Source: Humidesulfovibrio sp. (GTDB taxonomy: Bacteria > Desulfobacterota > Desulfovibrionia > Desulfovibrionales > Desulfovibrionaceae). From it: DNA of 48,894 bases. The position numbers were made by a program, and so were the translations under genes. The notes beneath the pieces are model-generated. The model saw only the letters and a list, made by a program, of their open reading frames with translations, did not search any database and was not told the DNA's origin. Below are positions 26,766-34,675 of the stretch, piece by piece. Each line of letters begins with the position of its first letter. The stretch's first letter is position 1. The stretch is taken from positions 1 through 48,894 of the forward strand of contig NZ_JAUYFU010000019.1 in NCBI RefSeq assembly GCF_030689645.1, in the 5' to 3' direction.

Positions 26766-27152
26766 GTTGTTGTTCCTTGCCTCGTACGTTTGAGAGGGTT
26801 TGCCTCAACCATGAACAAGTCACTTCACGCAGCTCCGGAAAGGCAGCCAGCACGAAATTCCGCCAGAAAAGTAGGGAATATTGTCTTCCCCGTGACTACC
26901 GAATTCCGTCAACCGAGTCAAGGGAGCCTCGCGATATTGCCACATTTTGTATGAAATAATTCCCCTTCACAACCATCTGGTTATGCGGATTCCAGGGCCT
27001 TGTGATATCCGGCACAGAACATTCCCCACCAAAAAATCGGATTTATGCGGCTCTCGCCGGGCGCGTTGGACAACCGAGGCCGGATTGCGTATACCCGCTC
27101 TCGCTGCAAGGCGGGAAAACCCCGCACGCAGACGATTCTTCGCGAGGTTTCC
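26766..27152. other. divergent regulatory region between hmcA and hisI
   Basis: 387 bp without a supported gene. It holds the hmc promoter on the minus strand and the hisI promoter on plus. TTGAC-like boxes occur on the minus strand (two in GACTCGGTTGACGG), but no well-spaced -10 was found. The centre (26820-26960) is distinctly AT-richer than its surroundings, consistent with promoters. I could not identify an Rrf2 operator. Confidence 0.5.
27066..27095 (+). promoter_or_regulatory. candidate sigma-70-type promoter for hisI-hisG
   Basis: TTGGAC (27066-27071) and TATACC (27090-27095) are separated by 18 bp, about 58 bases upstream of the hisI ATG. The match is reasonable but was found by eye only. 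Confidence 0.45.
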
Positions 27153-27530
27153 ATGCTCAGACCTGATTTTGCCAAATGCAGCGGCCTCGTCCCTGTCATC
27201 GCCCAAGAGGCGCAGACCGGCGAGGTGCTCATGCTGGCCTACATGAACGAGGCAGCCTGGGACAAAACGCTTGAGACCGGCGAGGTGCATTACTACAGCC
27301 GCAGCCGCAACACGCTGTGGCACAAGGGCGGCACCTCCGGCCATGTGCAGAAGGTCCATACCATCCGCCTGGATTGCGACGCCGACACGGTGCTGATCCA
27401 GGTGACCCAGCTGGGCGGGGCGGCTTGCCACACGGGCCGCAAAAGCTGTTTCTACCGCGAACTTGCCGGCGACACCGAACGCGAGTGCTCGCCTATGGTA
27501 TTCGACCCCAAGGAGGTCTACGGAAAATGA
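27153..27530 (+). CDS. hisI: phosphoribosyl-AMP cyclohydrolase (HisI)
   Basis: A 125-aa enzyme opening the adenine ring of phosphoribosyl-AMP in histidine synthesis. The fold motifs are visible: [37 protein letters not shown], the metal-binding DCDADTVL, and zinc ligands in [12 protein letters not shown]. It is the stand-alone cyclohydrolase without the HisE pyrophosphohydrolase domain. The start at 27153 is preceded by GAGG; an in-frame ATG at 27045 would add 36 unrelated residues overlapping the promoter. Its stop overlaps the hisG start (ATGA). Confidence 0.95.
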   Translation: MLRPDFAKCSGLVPVIAQEAQTGEVLMLAYMNEAAWDKTLETGEVHYYSRSRNTLWHKGGTSGHVQKVHTIRLDCDADTVLIQVTQLGGAACHTGRKSCFYRELAGDTERECSPMVFDPKEVYGK

Positions 27531-28408
27531 GCGAACCGAAAAAACTGAAGCTGGGCATTCCCAAAGGCTCTCTGCAAGACGCCACCCTCAAGCTGTTTGA
27601 AAAGAGCGGCTGGAAGATCCGCCTGCACTCCCGCAACTACTTCCCCGACATCGACGACGAAGAGATCTCCTGCAGCATGTGCCGCGCCCAGGAAATGTCC
27701 GTCTACGTCGAACAGGGCGTGCTCGACGTCGGCCTCACGGGCAAGGACTGGATACTTGAGAACAATTCCGATGTGGTGGTGGTGAGCGACCTTGTGTACT
27801 CCAAGGTGAGCAACCGGCCCGCGCGCTGGGTGCTGGCCGTGGCCGGCGACTCACCCTACACCAAGCCCGAGGACCTGGCGGGCAAGAAGATCGCCACGGA
27901 GCTGGTTCAGTTCACCAAGAACTACTTCGCCGAGCGCAACATCCCGGTTGAGGTGGCCTTCTCCTGGGGCGCCACCGAGGCCAAGGTGGTCGAGGGCCTG
28001 TGCGACGCCATCGTGGAGGTGACCGAGACCGGCACCACCATCCGCGCCCACGGCCTCAAGATCATCAAGGATCTGCTTTTGACCAACACCCGGCTCATCG
28101 CCAACAAGAAAGCCTGGGAAGACCCCTTCAAGCGCGCCAAGATCGAGAAGATGAACCTGCTGCTGCAGGGCGCGCTCAAGGCTGAACGCATGGTGGGCCT
28201 CAAGATGAACATGCCCAAGGCCAAGATGGACCAGGCGGGCAAGCTTCTGCCCAGCCTGACCTCGCCCACGGTGAGCAATCTGTCCGATCCGGCCTGGCTG
28301 TCCGTTGAGATCGTGGTCGAAGAGTGCGTCGTGCGCGACCTGATACCCGAGCTCAAGGCCCTGGGCGCAGAAGGCATCATCGAGTATCCGCTGAACAAGG
28401 TCATCTAG
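27527..28408 (+). CDS. hisG: ATP phosphoribosyltransferase, long form (HisG)
   Basis: A 293-aa enzyme for the first step of histidine biosynthesis: ATP plus PRPP gives phosphoribosyl-ATP. Landmarks are [33 protein letters not shown], a PRPP loop in [18 protein letters not shown], and a C-terminal ACT-like regulatory domain (~220-293) that marks the long, histidine-inhibited form needing no HisZ. Its ATG overlaps the hisI stop, with AAGGAGG 11 bases upstream inside hisI, so the two are translationally coupled. Confidence 0.96.
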   Translation: MSEPKKLKLGIPKGSLQDATLKLFEKSGWKIRLHSRNYFPDIDDEEISCSMCRAQEMSVYVEQGVLDVGLTGKDWILENNSDVVVVSDLVYSKVSNRPARWVLAVAGDSPYTKPEDLAGKKIATELVQFTKNYFAERNIPVEVAFSWGATEAKVVEGLCDAIVEVTETGTTIRAHGLKIIKDLLLTNTRLIANKKAWEDPFKRAKIEKMNLLLQGALKAERMVGLKMNMPKAKMDQAGKLLPSLTSPTVSNLSDPAWLSVEIVVEECVVRDLIPELKALGAEGIIEYPLNKVI

Positions 28409-28418
28409 CCAAAACAAA

Positions 28419-28457
28419 ACGGGGCGTCTCTCCATATGGAGAGACGCCCCGTCTTTC
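28419..28457 (+). terminator. intrinsic terminator after hisG
   Basis: A 15-bp perfect stem (28419-28433 with 28438-28452, ACGGGGCGTCTCTCC type) with an ATAT loop, followed by CTTTC. It lies 11 bp after the hisG stop. Confidence 0.85.
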
Positions 28458-28504
28458 ATCGCAGGCTCGTCATTCAGAAAACGTGTTGATCACCGGGGGC
28501 GCTC

Positions 28505-28735
28505 ATGTTCACCAAAGTTGGAATGCTCATTGCGCTTCTGCTGGTGTTCGTGGGCTACCGCTGGGGCAAACGCAAGACGCTTGAGCGTTTCCAGCCGCCG
28601 CCCGTGCAGCAGCCCGTGCGGCCTCCGGTTCAGCCAGCAGCGTCCAAGCAACCGTCCTGGCTCTCGGTGCGGGTGCTCATGGGCGTCGTCATCGTGCTGC
28701 TCGTCATCGCCATCCTGAGCAGCCTGCAACGCTAG
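28505..28735 (+). CDS. small two-helix membrane protein, unknown function
   Basis: A 76-aa product. TM helix 1 is at ~4-18 (KVGMLIALLLVFVGYRWG). A Pro/Gln-rich linker (QPPPVQQPVRPPVQPA) follows. TM helix 2 is at ~53-73 (SVRVLMGVVIVLLVIAIL). The Shine-Dalgarno is a G-run about 8 bases before the ATG. It stands alone between the hisG terminator and the convergent GrlR-like gene. No family is recognised. Confidence 0.6.
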   Translation: MFTKVGMLIALLLVFVGYRWGKRKTLERFQPPPVQQPVRPPVQPAASKQPSWLSVRVLMGVVIVLLVIAILSSLQR

Positions 28736-28753
28736 CCTGCCACTTCCCTGGGC

Positions 28754-29092
28754 TTACTCCGCAAGCTCTCCCAGCTTCCGCCCCACCACATTCAGACGGA
28801 TTCCCTTGGCCTCGCGGATGGTGCCGAGAGCGCGGAATCCGTCGACCCGGTTTTCCGTCACTTCAACATCAAGGTTGATGGCCTGCAAAGGACCGAAGGA
28901 CGGATATTTCTCGCCCTGCATGTGCCGGATCTCAACAGTCAGGAGCACAGTATCGCCGCCGCCAGCCTGCAGCCCCCGAAACACATGGGTGTCGTTTGCG
29001 CCGTGCACGCCGCAGGCGTCAAACACGACGATCCCCTCGCCCATGGTGGCAAGGCTGGACTGGAACGTTACGTGGTAGATTCCTCGAAGCAT
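28754..29092 (-). CDS. small protein resembling GrlR-family regulators
   Basis: A 112-aa protein starting MLRGIYHVTFQSSLATMGEG and continuing GIVVFDACGVHGANDTHVFRG. The pattern of a short beta-barrel (start G-Y/F-x-V-F, GEGIVV, then a G-D-T stretch) resembles the GrlR fold, first described as a type III secretion regulator but widespread as a small beta-barrel. This is a weak, by-eye assignment. The start at 29092 has GTGAGG upstream; a GTG six codons earlier overlaps that Shine-Dalgarno. It is convergent with the small membrane gene. Confidence 0.5.
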   Translation of the reverse strand: MLRGIYHVTFQSSLATMGEGIVVFDACGVHGANDTHVFRGLQAGGGDTVLLTVEIRHMQGEKYPSFGPLQAINLDVEVTENRVDGFRALGTIREAKGIRLNVVGRKLGELAE

Positions 29093-29168
29093 TGAAAAAA
29101 CCTCACTCACAAGGGGTTAGCGTCCCTCGTACTTGAAAAAGCCTCGCACGGGAAGGTTCACCGGGAGG

Positions 29169-29927
29169 TTATTCCGCGCCGCCGCGCATCCATATGAGCG
29201 ACATCATGCGCCCGGTGGTGCGCTTTGCGCGGTAGGAATAGAAGTCCTGCGGGTTGGACTGAGTGCACTGGTCGATGCCAAAAATCCGTTCCGGCAACAG
29301 ACCGGCGGTCTCCAGTTGGCTCCTGGTCAGCCGCCACAGGTCCACGGTATCGGCCTTGCGGCTGAAGAACGGCAGGAACTCCTGGCCGAACTCCTGGGCG
29401 AAATGGATAAACTCCGAGCGCTCCGGCCCGAGGCTGGGGCCGCGCACGGCATAGAGTTCGCGAGGTTCGCAGCCATAATGGGCGCAAAGGCGCGCCATCG
29501 CGCCGCCCGGCAGGTTCAGCACGTTGCCGCGCCAGCCCGCATGCAGGGCGGCCACGAAGCGGCCAGACTCATGCGCGATCAAGATGGGTTGGCAATCCGC
29601 GGTCTTGATGACCAGGGCCAGGCCGGGCGTCGAGGTCGCCAGGGCGTCGCCCTCCAGTGAGGAGGCCGCGTCCAAAGGCGTGGCCGCAGGACCGATGTGC
29701 AGCACGTCGCCGTGGACCTGCTTGAGTTCGCACCAGGAGCCTATTCCCAATTGCCGCGCCAAGGCCCGGCGGTTGGCGGTCACGTGAGCCGGATCGTCGC
29801 CCACGTCATAGGACAGGTTGGCCCCGTCAAAAGGCGGCAGGCTCACGCCGCCCTGGCGCGTGGTGAAGGCGCACGAGATCCCCTCCAAGCCAGGGAAGCT
29901 GAAGGCTATGGCCCCTAGCGGAACCAC
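29169..29927 (-). CDS. YfiH/laccase-domain family protein (purine nucleoside phosphorylase-like)
   Basis: A 252-aa protein of the DUF152/YfiH family. Metal-site motifs are present: KQVHGDVL (His), TADCQPILI (Cys) and HAGWRGNV (His). Members have been reported as purine nucleoside phosphorylases/adenosine deaminases and as cytosolic Cu oxidoreductases, and a peptidoglycan quality-control role (PgeF) is also described. The probable start is the GTG at 29927 (VPLGAIAFSFPGLEG); it overlaps the end of the cyclo-ligase gene by 13 bp, so the two are coupled. An upstream ATG would add 29 residues lacking family character. Confidence 0.87.
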   Translation of the reverse strand: MVPLGAIAFSFPGLEGISCAFTTRQGGVSLPPFDGANLSYDVGDDPAHVTANRRALARQLGIGSWCELKQVHGDVLHIGPAATPLDAASSLEGDALATSTPGLALVIKTADCQPILIAHESGRFVAALHAGWRGNVLNLPGGAMARLCAHYGCEPRELYAVRGPSLGPERSEFIHFAQEFGQEFLPFFSRKADTVDLWRLTRSQLETAGLLPERIFGIDQCTQSNPQDFYSYRAKRTTGRMMSLIWMRGGAE

Positions 29928-30514
29928 TTGAGCTCGCTTTCGGTGCACACGGCCTGCACAGGCTCGTCCCAGGCGTTGGTCGGCAGCACCGGCAGGCGCT
30001 GGAAATCGTAGCACAGGCCGATGGTTACGGCCTCGTCCATCTCGGGCCGGGCCAGCAGCCGGTCGTAGTAGCCGCCGCCGAAGCCCAGGCGGTAGCCGTG
30101 GGCATCAAAGGCCACGGCGGGAACCAGCACCAGGTCCGGCACGAAGTTCTCGCCCGAGTCCTCGCGCGTGGCGCAGCAGGGCGCAGGCTCCATGATGTTG
30201 AAGGAGCCCTCGGTGAGATCCTCCTCGCAGGTGCAGGCGCACAAGTCCATGAAGCCCGGCTGCTCCGGCCGACAACGCGGCAGAAGCGCAATGGCCCCGC
30301 GTTCCCACAGCTCAACCAGCAGCGGCCGCGTGTCGATCTCGTTCTTGATGGGCCAGTACAGCAGCACCGACCAGGCGTTCTTCCACTCAGACAGGGCGCG
30401 CACGCGCTCGGCAACGGCCAGGCTGGCGCGCTTGACCTCATCCGGCGAGAGCGCCAGGCGCTGCTCGACCAACATTTTCCGTAGCCTGTCTTTTTCTTGA
30501 CTCGCTTCGTTCAT
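29915..30514 (-). CDS. 5-formyltetrahydrofolate cyclo-ligase (MTHFS)
   Basis: A 199-aa enzyme converting 5-formyl-THF to 5,10-methenyl-THF with ATP. The N-terminal helix KDRLRKMLVEQRLALSPDE and the C-terminal signature LGFGGGYYDRLLARPE are typical. The start at 30514 is preceded by a strong AGGGGGGG. The frame continues open upstream but without homology. Its end overlaps the YfiH-type gene. In E. coli the homologue is ygfA. Confidence 0.92.
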   Translation of the reverse strand: MNEASQEKDRLRKMLVEQRLALSPDEVKRASLAVAERVRALSEWKNAWSVLLYWPIKNEIDTRPLLVELWERGAIALLPRCRPEQPGFMDLCACTCEEDLTEGSFNIMEPAPCCATREDSGENFVPDLVLVPAVAFDAHGYRLGFGGGYYDRLLARPEMDEAVTIGLCYDFQRLPVLPTNAWDEPVQAVCTESELKWFR

Positions 30515-30694
30515 TATCCCCCCCTGAAAGGCCGGTTTCGGGCACCCCCGCACCCTTTGCGCCGCAAATTTGTGTATGCTATGACCGCCTCGAATGGAAG
30601 TGAAAAAATCCGCACATCCTGGTAGGGATCTACGCCATTCACCAACAATGAATGAAGGATAGAACATATTCGCAACAACCCGAGGGGGCGGCAG

Positions 30695-31375
30695 ATGTAT
30701 TGGATAGTGGTGGGGGACGTGCACGAGAGCACGGGCATGTTCAAGCGGATACCCGGCATTGCCGAGGCAGAGGCGCTCATCATCTCCGGCGACCTTACCA
30801 ACCGGGGCGGACCGACCCAGGCCGAAGTGGTTATGAGCGCCGCCCTGAGCGCCAATCCGCGCGTCCTTGCCCAGGTGGGAAATATGGACGGACCGAGCGT
30901 CACCGAGCACTTGGCCTTGCGCGGGCAGAACATCCACCGGCAGGCCCTGCTCCTGGCGCCCAGCCTTGCCCTCATGGGCGTTGGCTGTTCCATCACCACG
31001 CCCTTCGGCACCCCCAGCGAAACCACGGAGCAGGAAATGGCCGTGTGGCTGGCTGAAACCCACGCCAAGGCCAAGTCCCTTGCCTATCCCCACGGCGAAA
31101 GGGGCGGACACATCCTGGCCATCATCCACAACGCCCCCCACGGCACGCGCCTGGACCGCCTGCCGAACGGAATGAACGTCGGCAGCACCGCCGTGCGCGC
31201 CTTTCTTGAAGACGCCCAGCCCGATATCTGCGTCTGCGGCCACATCCACGAGGGCCTGGGCGAAGAACGCCTGGGCCGCTGCCACGTGCTGAATCCGGGG
31301 CTGCTGGACGACGGCGGATTTATCCGCGTGGAGCTGAGAGACGGCAGGCTCTCGGCCAGCTTGGGGCAAATTTAG
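30695..31375 (+). CDS. metallophosphoesterase
   Basis: A 226-aa calcineurin-like phosphoesterase. The two-metal site is seen in order: VVGDVHE (residues ~6-12), ISGDLTNRGG, VGNMDG, IIHNAPHG and CGHIHEG. All ligands are present, so it should be active as a phosphodiesterase or phosphatase; the substrate is unknown. The Shine-Dalgarno lies in GAGGGGGCGGCAG before the ATG. Its stop shares one base with the GTG of rlmH, indicating translational coupling. Confidence 0.88.
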   Translation: MYWIVVGDVHESTGMFKRIPGIAEAEALIISGDLTNRGGPTQAEVVMSAALSANPRVLAQVGNMDGPSVTEHLALRGQNIHRQALLLAPSLALMGVGCSITTPFGTPSETTEQEMAVWLAETHAKAKSLAYPHGERGGHILAIIHNAPHGTRLDRLPNGMNVGSTAVRAFLEDAQPDICVCGHIHEGLGEERLGRCHVLNPGLLDDGGFIRVELRDGRLSASLGQI

Positions 31376-31854
31376 TGGCCGCAGGCCTGGGCTGCCTGTT
31401 CGTGGGCAAATGCCGGGAGGGCTGCCTGCGCGATGCGGCGGATCTCTACGCGCTCAAGCTCTCGCGCCTGGCTCGCTGCGAGGTCGTCATAGTGAAGGAC
31501 GCGCCCGCCGCCTGCCCGCCTGCGGAGAAGTCCCTGCGCGAAGGCCGCGACCTGCTCGCCAAGCTCCCGCCAGGCGCGGTGCCGGTGATACTTGACGAAC
31601 GCGGCGAAATCTGGTCCAGCCGCGAGCTGGCTGTGAAACTCAAGGCCTGGGAAGACGCTGCGCGCACGCCCTGGTTTCTGGTGGGCGGGGCCTTCGGCCT
31701 GTCGGACGAGGTGCGCGAGCGCGCCAGGGCGGGCGGGGCCATGTTCTCCCTCGGGCGCATCACCCTGCCGCACGAGCTGGCCCGCGTGGTGCTGCTTGAG
31801 CAGCTTTACCGCGCCGCCAGCATCAACAAGGGCCTGCCATACCACCACGACTAG
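31375..31854 (+). CDS. rlmH: 23S rRNA (pseudouridine1915-N3)-methyltransferase RlmH
   Basis: A 159-aa SPOUT methyltransferase. GTG start at 31375 overlaps the metallophosphoesterase stop. Family motifs are DLYALKLSRLARCEVV, a VILDERGEIWSS segment, the knot loop GGAFGLSDEVRERA, and the C-terminal LPHELARVVLLEQLYRA with the terminal YHHD-type end. It methylates the pseudouridine at position 1915 in helix 69. Confidence 0.93.
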   Translation: MAAGLGCLFVGKCREGCLRDAADLYALKLSRLARCEVVIVKDAPAACPPAEKSLREGRDLLAKLPPGAVPVILDERGEIWSSRELAVKLKAWEDAARTPWFLVGGAFGLSDEVRERARAGGAMFSLGRITLPHELARVVLLEQLYRAASINKGLPYHHD

Positions 31855-31886
31855 CGCCAAACAGATACGCCTCAAAGGACACGCAC

Positions 31887-32105
31887 ATGCTCGATACAGC
31901 CCACCTGGACAAGCTCACGGACTACTTCAACTCCGGCGACCTGGAGTTTGACTTCGAACACGGAGACGAGGAGCGCCGCCAGGCCATTCTTGGCTATCTG
32001 GAAAAGCTCATGGACCTGGCGGATCAGGCCGACGAGCTGGCCACCAAGCTCATCTTCAAGGGCGGCATGCTTCAGGCGCTGGCCAAAACAAGCGACCAGA
32101 AATAA
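31887..32105 (+). CDS. conserved-looking small acidic protein, unknown function
   Basis: A 72-aa, strongly acidic, helical protein (MLDTAHLDKLTDYFNSGDLE start; DLADQADELATKL middle). The Shine-Dalgarno CAAAGGAC lies about 9 bases upstream. It sits 32 bp after rlmH, so probably in the same transcript. Its last 34 bp overlap the 3' end of the convergent rsmG. No domain recognised. Confidence 0.65.
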   Translation: MLDTAHLDKLTDYFNSGDLEFDFEHGDEERRQAILGYLEKLMDLADQADELATKLIFKGGMLQALAKTSDQK

Positions 32106-32779
32106 CGGCTGCGGCCGTCCGCAGGATACTCGAGGCTGGACTCCAGCCGGAAGCCAACGCCCAGCTCATCGCCCTGCCCCACCGGAGGCGGCTCGTTGGC
32201 CAACACCACCAGCCGTCCGCCTTCAGCCAACAGCTCAGCAGCCAAGGGCAACAGCTGCGGCCAGGGCATGAACGCCCGGCTGAGCACCACATCCGCCCGC
32301 TCCCTGGGCTGCGAGAGCTTGAGCTTCGGCAGCTCGGCCAGCACCACCTCGGCCCGGCCATGCACCACAAAGGTGCGCGGCAACTTCACCGTGCCCACGG
32401 CCTGGGACAGAAAGATCGCCCGCTTCTCGCGCAGCTCCACCAGCACATAGTCGCCATCGGGCCACAGCACGCGCAATGGGATGCCCGGCAAACCAGCGCC
32501 GGCGCCCAAATCCAGGCAAAGCGGCGCTTCAGGCAGGGCCAGGCCCTTCAAAAACTCCGCAAGGTGCAGGCTGTCCGCCGTCAGATCACGGAACACGCCG
32601 GGCCAGTCCGAGCGGCCAACCAGATTCATGGACCTGTTCCACTTGAGCAGAAGCGTCAAATAACCGGACAAGGCCTCGGCCTGCGGCGGCAAAAGCTTGA
32701 AGCCTGAGCGCCTGGCCTCGCCAGACACCTCGCCCGGGGCCGGTGCATACGGTTTCGGTTCGCTGCGTTTTTTGATCAT
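32072..32779 (-). CDS. rsmG: 16S rRNA (guanine527-N7)-methyltransferase RsmG (GidB)
   Basis: A 235-aa SAM-dependent methyltransferase. The SAM-binding motif LDLGAGAGLPGIPLRVLWP (~88-106) and the following LVELREKRAIFL are diagnostic, with VVLSRAFMPWPQLLP further on. The N-terminus (YLTLLLKWNRSMNLVG) matches the RsmG helical cap. About 20 extra N-terminal residues are Pro/Lys-rich. Convergent overlap with the preceding small gene. Confidence 0.93.
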   Translation of the reverse strand: MIKKRSEPKPYAPAPGEVSGEARRSGFKLLPPQAEALSGYLTLLLKWNRSMNLVGRSDWPGVFRDLTADSLHLAEFLKGLALPEAPLCLDLGAGAGLPGIPLRVLWPDGDYVLVELREKRAIFLSQAVGTVKLPRTFVVHGRAEVVLAELPKLKLSQPRERADVVLSRAFMPWPQLLPLAAELLAEGGRLVVLANEPPPVGQGDELGVGFRLESSLEYPADGRSRYFWSLVLASA

Positions 32780-33205
32780 AGGCCGTTTCTACGCGGGCAA
32801 TCGCGCCAGGGCAAGGGGCCGTCCAGCACGGCGGGACGGCGGGACGAAACCCGCAAGACACCAGGGGCGCCGCCCCTGGACCCCGCCAAAGGGCATGCGC
32901 CCTTTGGAATCCGCAGGCTCGCCGGGCGTGACGCCCGTCGAGGGCGCTGCCCAAGGCAGCGGGCAGGGCTGGCCTGGGCGGCTTTGCGCACTCCCCGCCA
33001 ATCGGCCCGGCGCGGCTTCGCGGCGCTGCGCACCGATAATCCGCGCCGGACCGATTGAGGGGAAACGCCCGTTTAAGGAACGTTGGTGATGGCAAGGGAG
33101 ACACCCCCATCCCGACACCTCCGCAAGCGAAAGGGCTTGGGACGAGCTTTGCTCGTCCCAAGCCCTTTCGCTTGCCATGAGGGGGTCCGGGGGGAATCAT
33201 TCCCC
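32780..33205. repeat. palindromic mosaic element upstream of integrase
   Basis: Gene-free, GC-rich stretch. It contains consecutive palindromes at 32861-32879 (CCAGGGGCG..GCCCCTGG), 32886-32907 (CCAAAGGGC..GCCCTTTGG) and 32923-32937. Further on is a 25-bp perfect stem with a 3-base loop at 33123-33147/33151-33175, then the phrase GGGGGTCCGGGGGG. Unit order and wording resemble the 16.86-17.16 kb element. Sequence composition changes abruptly to AT-richer just after it (about 33.21 kb), marking the probable left edge of the accessory element. Confidence 0.75.
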
Positions 33206-33341
33206 CCTCAGTGGCTATCATTCCTCGAGTCAATCTATCAGATTTTCAGCACTTATACAATCAATACAGCGACTATGCGCTGAAACAGCTTTCCGCAATT
33301 TCCCGTTTGACACCGCTCAATCCCGACTTATACTGTTGCTC

Positions 33342-33361
33342 GTGTCCCGTTAGTGTCCCGT
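33342..33361 (+). repeat. direct repeat GTGTCCCGT x2 upstream of integrase
   Basis: Two copies of GTGTCCCGT (33342-33350 and 33353-33361) are spaced by TA, 38 bp before the integrase start. They could be arm-type integrase sites or an operator for integrase expression. The surrounding 33206-33398 has no gene. Confidence 0.5.
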
Positions 33362-33398
33362 GGGATGCGGCCTTCAAAATGGAGAGCGGAGGTAACCG

Positions 33399-34580
33399 AT
33401 GGCTATCTTAGTCGTGTGTGCGTGCAAGGCAGTGTATAGCGAGAAGAAGCGCGTTTGTCCAAAATGTGGGAAGGCAAAAAAGGATCGCGGGACACGCTAC
33501 CAAGTCGTCATCAGGGAAGGCGGTCGAGGGACACGGAAACATACGCGTTTCGCGAACACCATGGCCGAAGCCAAGCAGGTTGAGCTTCAGATACGCACCC
33601 AGCTTGACCGGAATATCAACCCGAAGGCTGTAAGAAAGGGCATCACCCTCGGCGAGATATTCCAGCGCTACATCACTTTAGCCAAGGATCCAACTGCCGA
33701 TGAACACAAGAAAACCTGGCCAAAAGATGAGCAACGCTGGCGTGACTATCTCGCCCCTGCTTTCGCCAACCGCCGAGCTGACGCCATCTCCCGCGCTGAT
33801 GTCTCGACGTTCCTCAAAGCGTTGGAGGGCAAACTTTCCCGCGTCGGAAAACCGCTTGCGCCTGCCACACGCAGACACGTGCTACACTTGATGCAACGCT
33901 TGTATAATTGGGCATATGACGAAAAAATTTACCGTGGGTTCAATCCATCCAAAAAAGTAACTGTGAAAGTCAAAAACGCCATCGGAAGAGCACTTACCCC
34001 CGAACAGGCAAAACATCTGCTGGCCACACTTCAAGGCTACGGCGGGGATACCAAGCCGCTTGTGGAACGGATGTGCGCCTTAGGGCTTCTGTTCGCGCTC
34101 TTGACCGGTCGCCGACTAGGCGAAATATGCTCATTGCGGAGAGACAAGGTTGATATGGAATTCGAGGAGGCTGAATTTTTTGACGAGAAAAATGATTGTT
34201 TTCTAACGGTGCCACTGGGCCGAGAAGCCTTGGATCTAATCAATCAAGCAAACGAAATCGGGCTCAAGGACGCAGAGATTGTTTTTCATCGCGAGAAAGG
34301 GGCGAGCATTTACAGCGCAATGCAATACCGGTGGAGGAAGCTCCGAGATAGCGTTGGTCTCGCTGGATTCAGGATTCATGACTTCAGGCACACTTTCGCA
34401 ACCTGGGTGAAACGTAAAGTCGGCCTGCTCGCTTCGATGGGGCTAACTGGGCATACTACCGTAACGAATGCAAAGATTTACGAGCATACCGAAGATGACG
34501 TGTTGCGGCGTGGTATCGCCGCAGTAGCGGAACGGGCGGGACTTCGAAATGGCGAGAAGGACGACAAACCGACGAGCTGA
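33399..34580 (+). CDS. tyrosine recombinase (phage/ICE-type integrase) with N-terminal zinc-ribbon-like motif
   Basis: A 393-aa site-specific recombinase. Catalytic residues are seen as Arg239 in TGRRLGEI, His327 and Arg330 in HDFRHTFA, His352 in LTGHTTV, and the nucleophile Tyr361 in IYEHTEDD. The central SAM-like core-binding domain is ~82-180 (LGEIFQRYITLAKDP start). Cys7, Cys9, Cys20 and Cys23 near the N-terminus look like a small zinc site. The Shine-Dalgarno GGAGG lies about 8 bases before the ATG. It should integrate and excise the 8-kb element; the companion excisionase may be the helix-turn-helix protein at 40726. Confidence 0.93.
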   Translation: MAILVVCACKAVYSEKKRVCPKCGKAKKDRGTRYQVVIREGGRGTRKHTRFANTMAEAKQVELQIRTQLDRNINPKAVRKGITLGEIFQRYITLAKDPTADEHKKTWPKDEQRWRDYLAPAFANRRADAISRADVSTFLKALEGKLSRVGKPLAPATRRHVLHLMQRLYNWAYDEKIYRGFNPSKKVTVKVKNAIGRALTPEQAKHLLATLQGYGGDTKPLVERMCALGLLFALLTGRRLGEICSLRRDKVDMEFEEAEFFDEKNDCFLTVPLGREALDLINQANEIGLKDAEIVFHREKGASIYSAMQYRWRKLRDSVGLAGFRIHDFRHTFATWVKRKVGLLASMGLTGHTTVTNAKIYEHTEDDVLRRGIAAVAERAGLRNGEKDDKPTS

Positions 34581-34623
34581 TGTGGGCAGCTCTTGAACCG
34601 GAGAACAAATCCTCCGGCACCTC

Positions 34624-34662
34624 GTGGGCGAGAGGAAGAGATCCCTCTCGCCCACATTTCTT
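34624..34662. terminator. terminator between integrase and convergent orphan gene
   Basis: A 12-bp perfect stem (34624-34635 with 34644-34655, GTGGGCGAGAGG type), followed on plus by ATTTCTTTG. It lies 43 bp after the integrase stop and just beyond the stop of the gene at 34676, so it can serve both. Confidence 0.75.
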
Positions 34663-34675
34663 TGAACGTGGGTTG

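Noticed and set aside
24963-26954. 663-codon plus-strand frame opposite hmcA
   Set aside because: Shadow of hmcA; Leu/Val/Gly-rich antisense of CXXCH-coding DNA.
33206-33398. tRNA gene as integration site of the integrase
   Set aside because: No cloverleaf or tRNA-like 3' end found near the integrase; the attachment site remains unknown.
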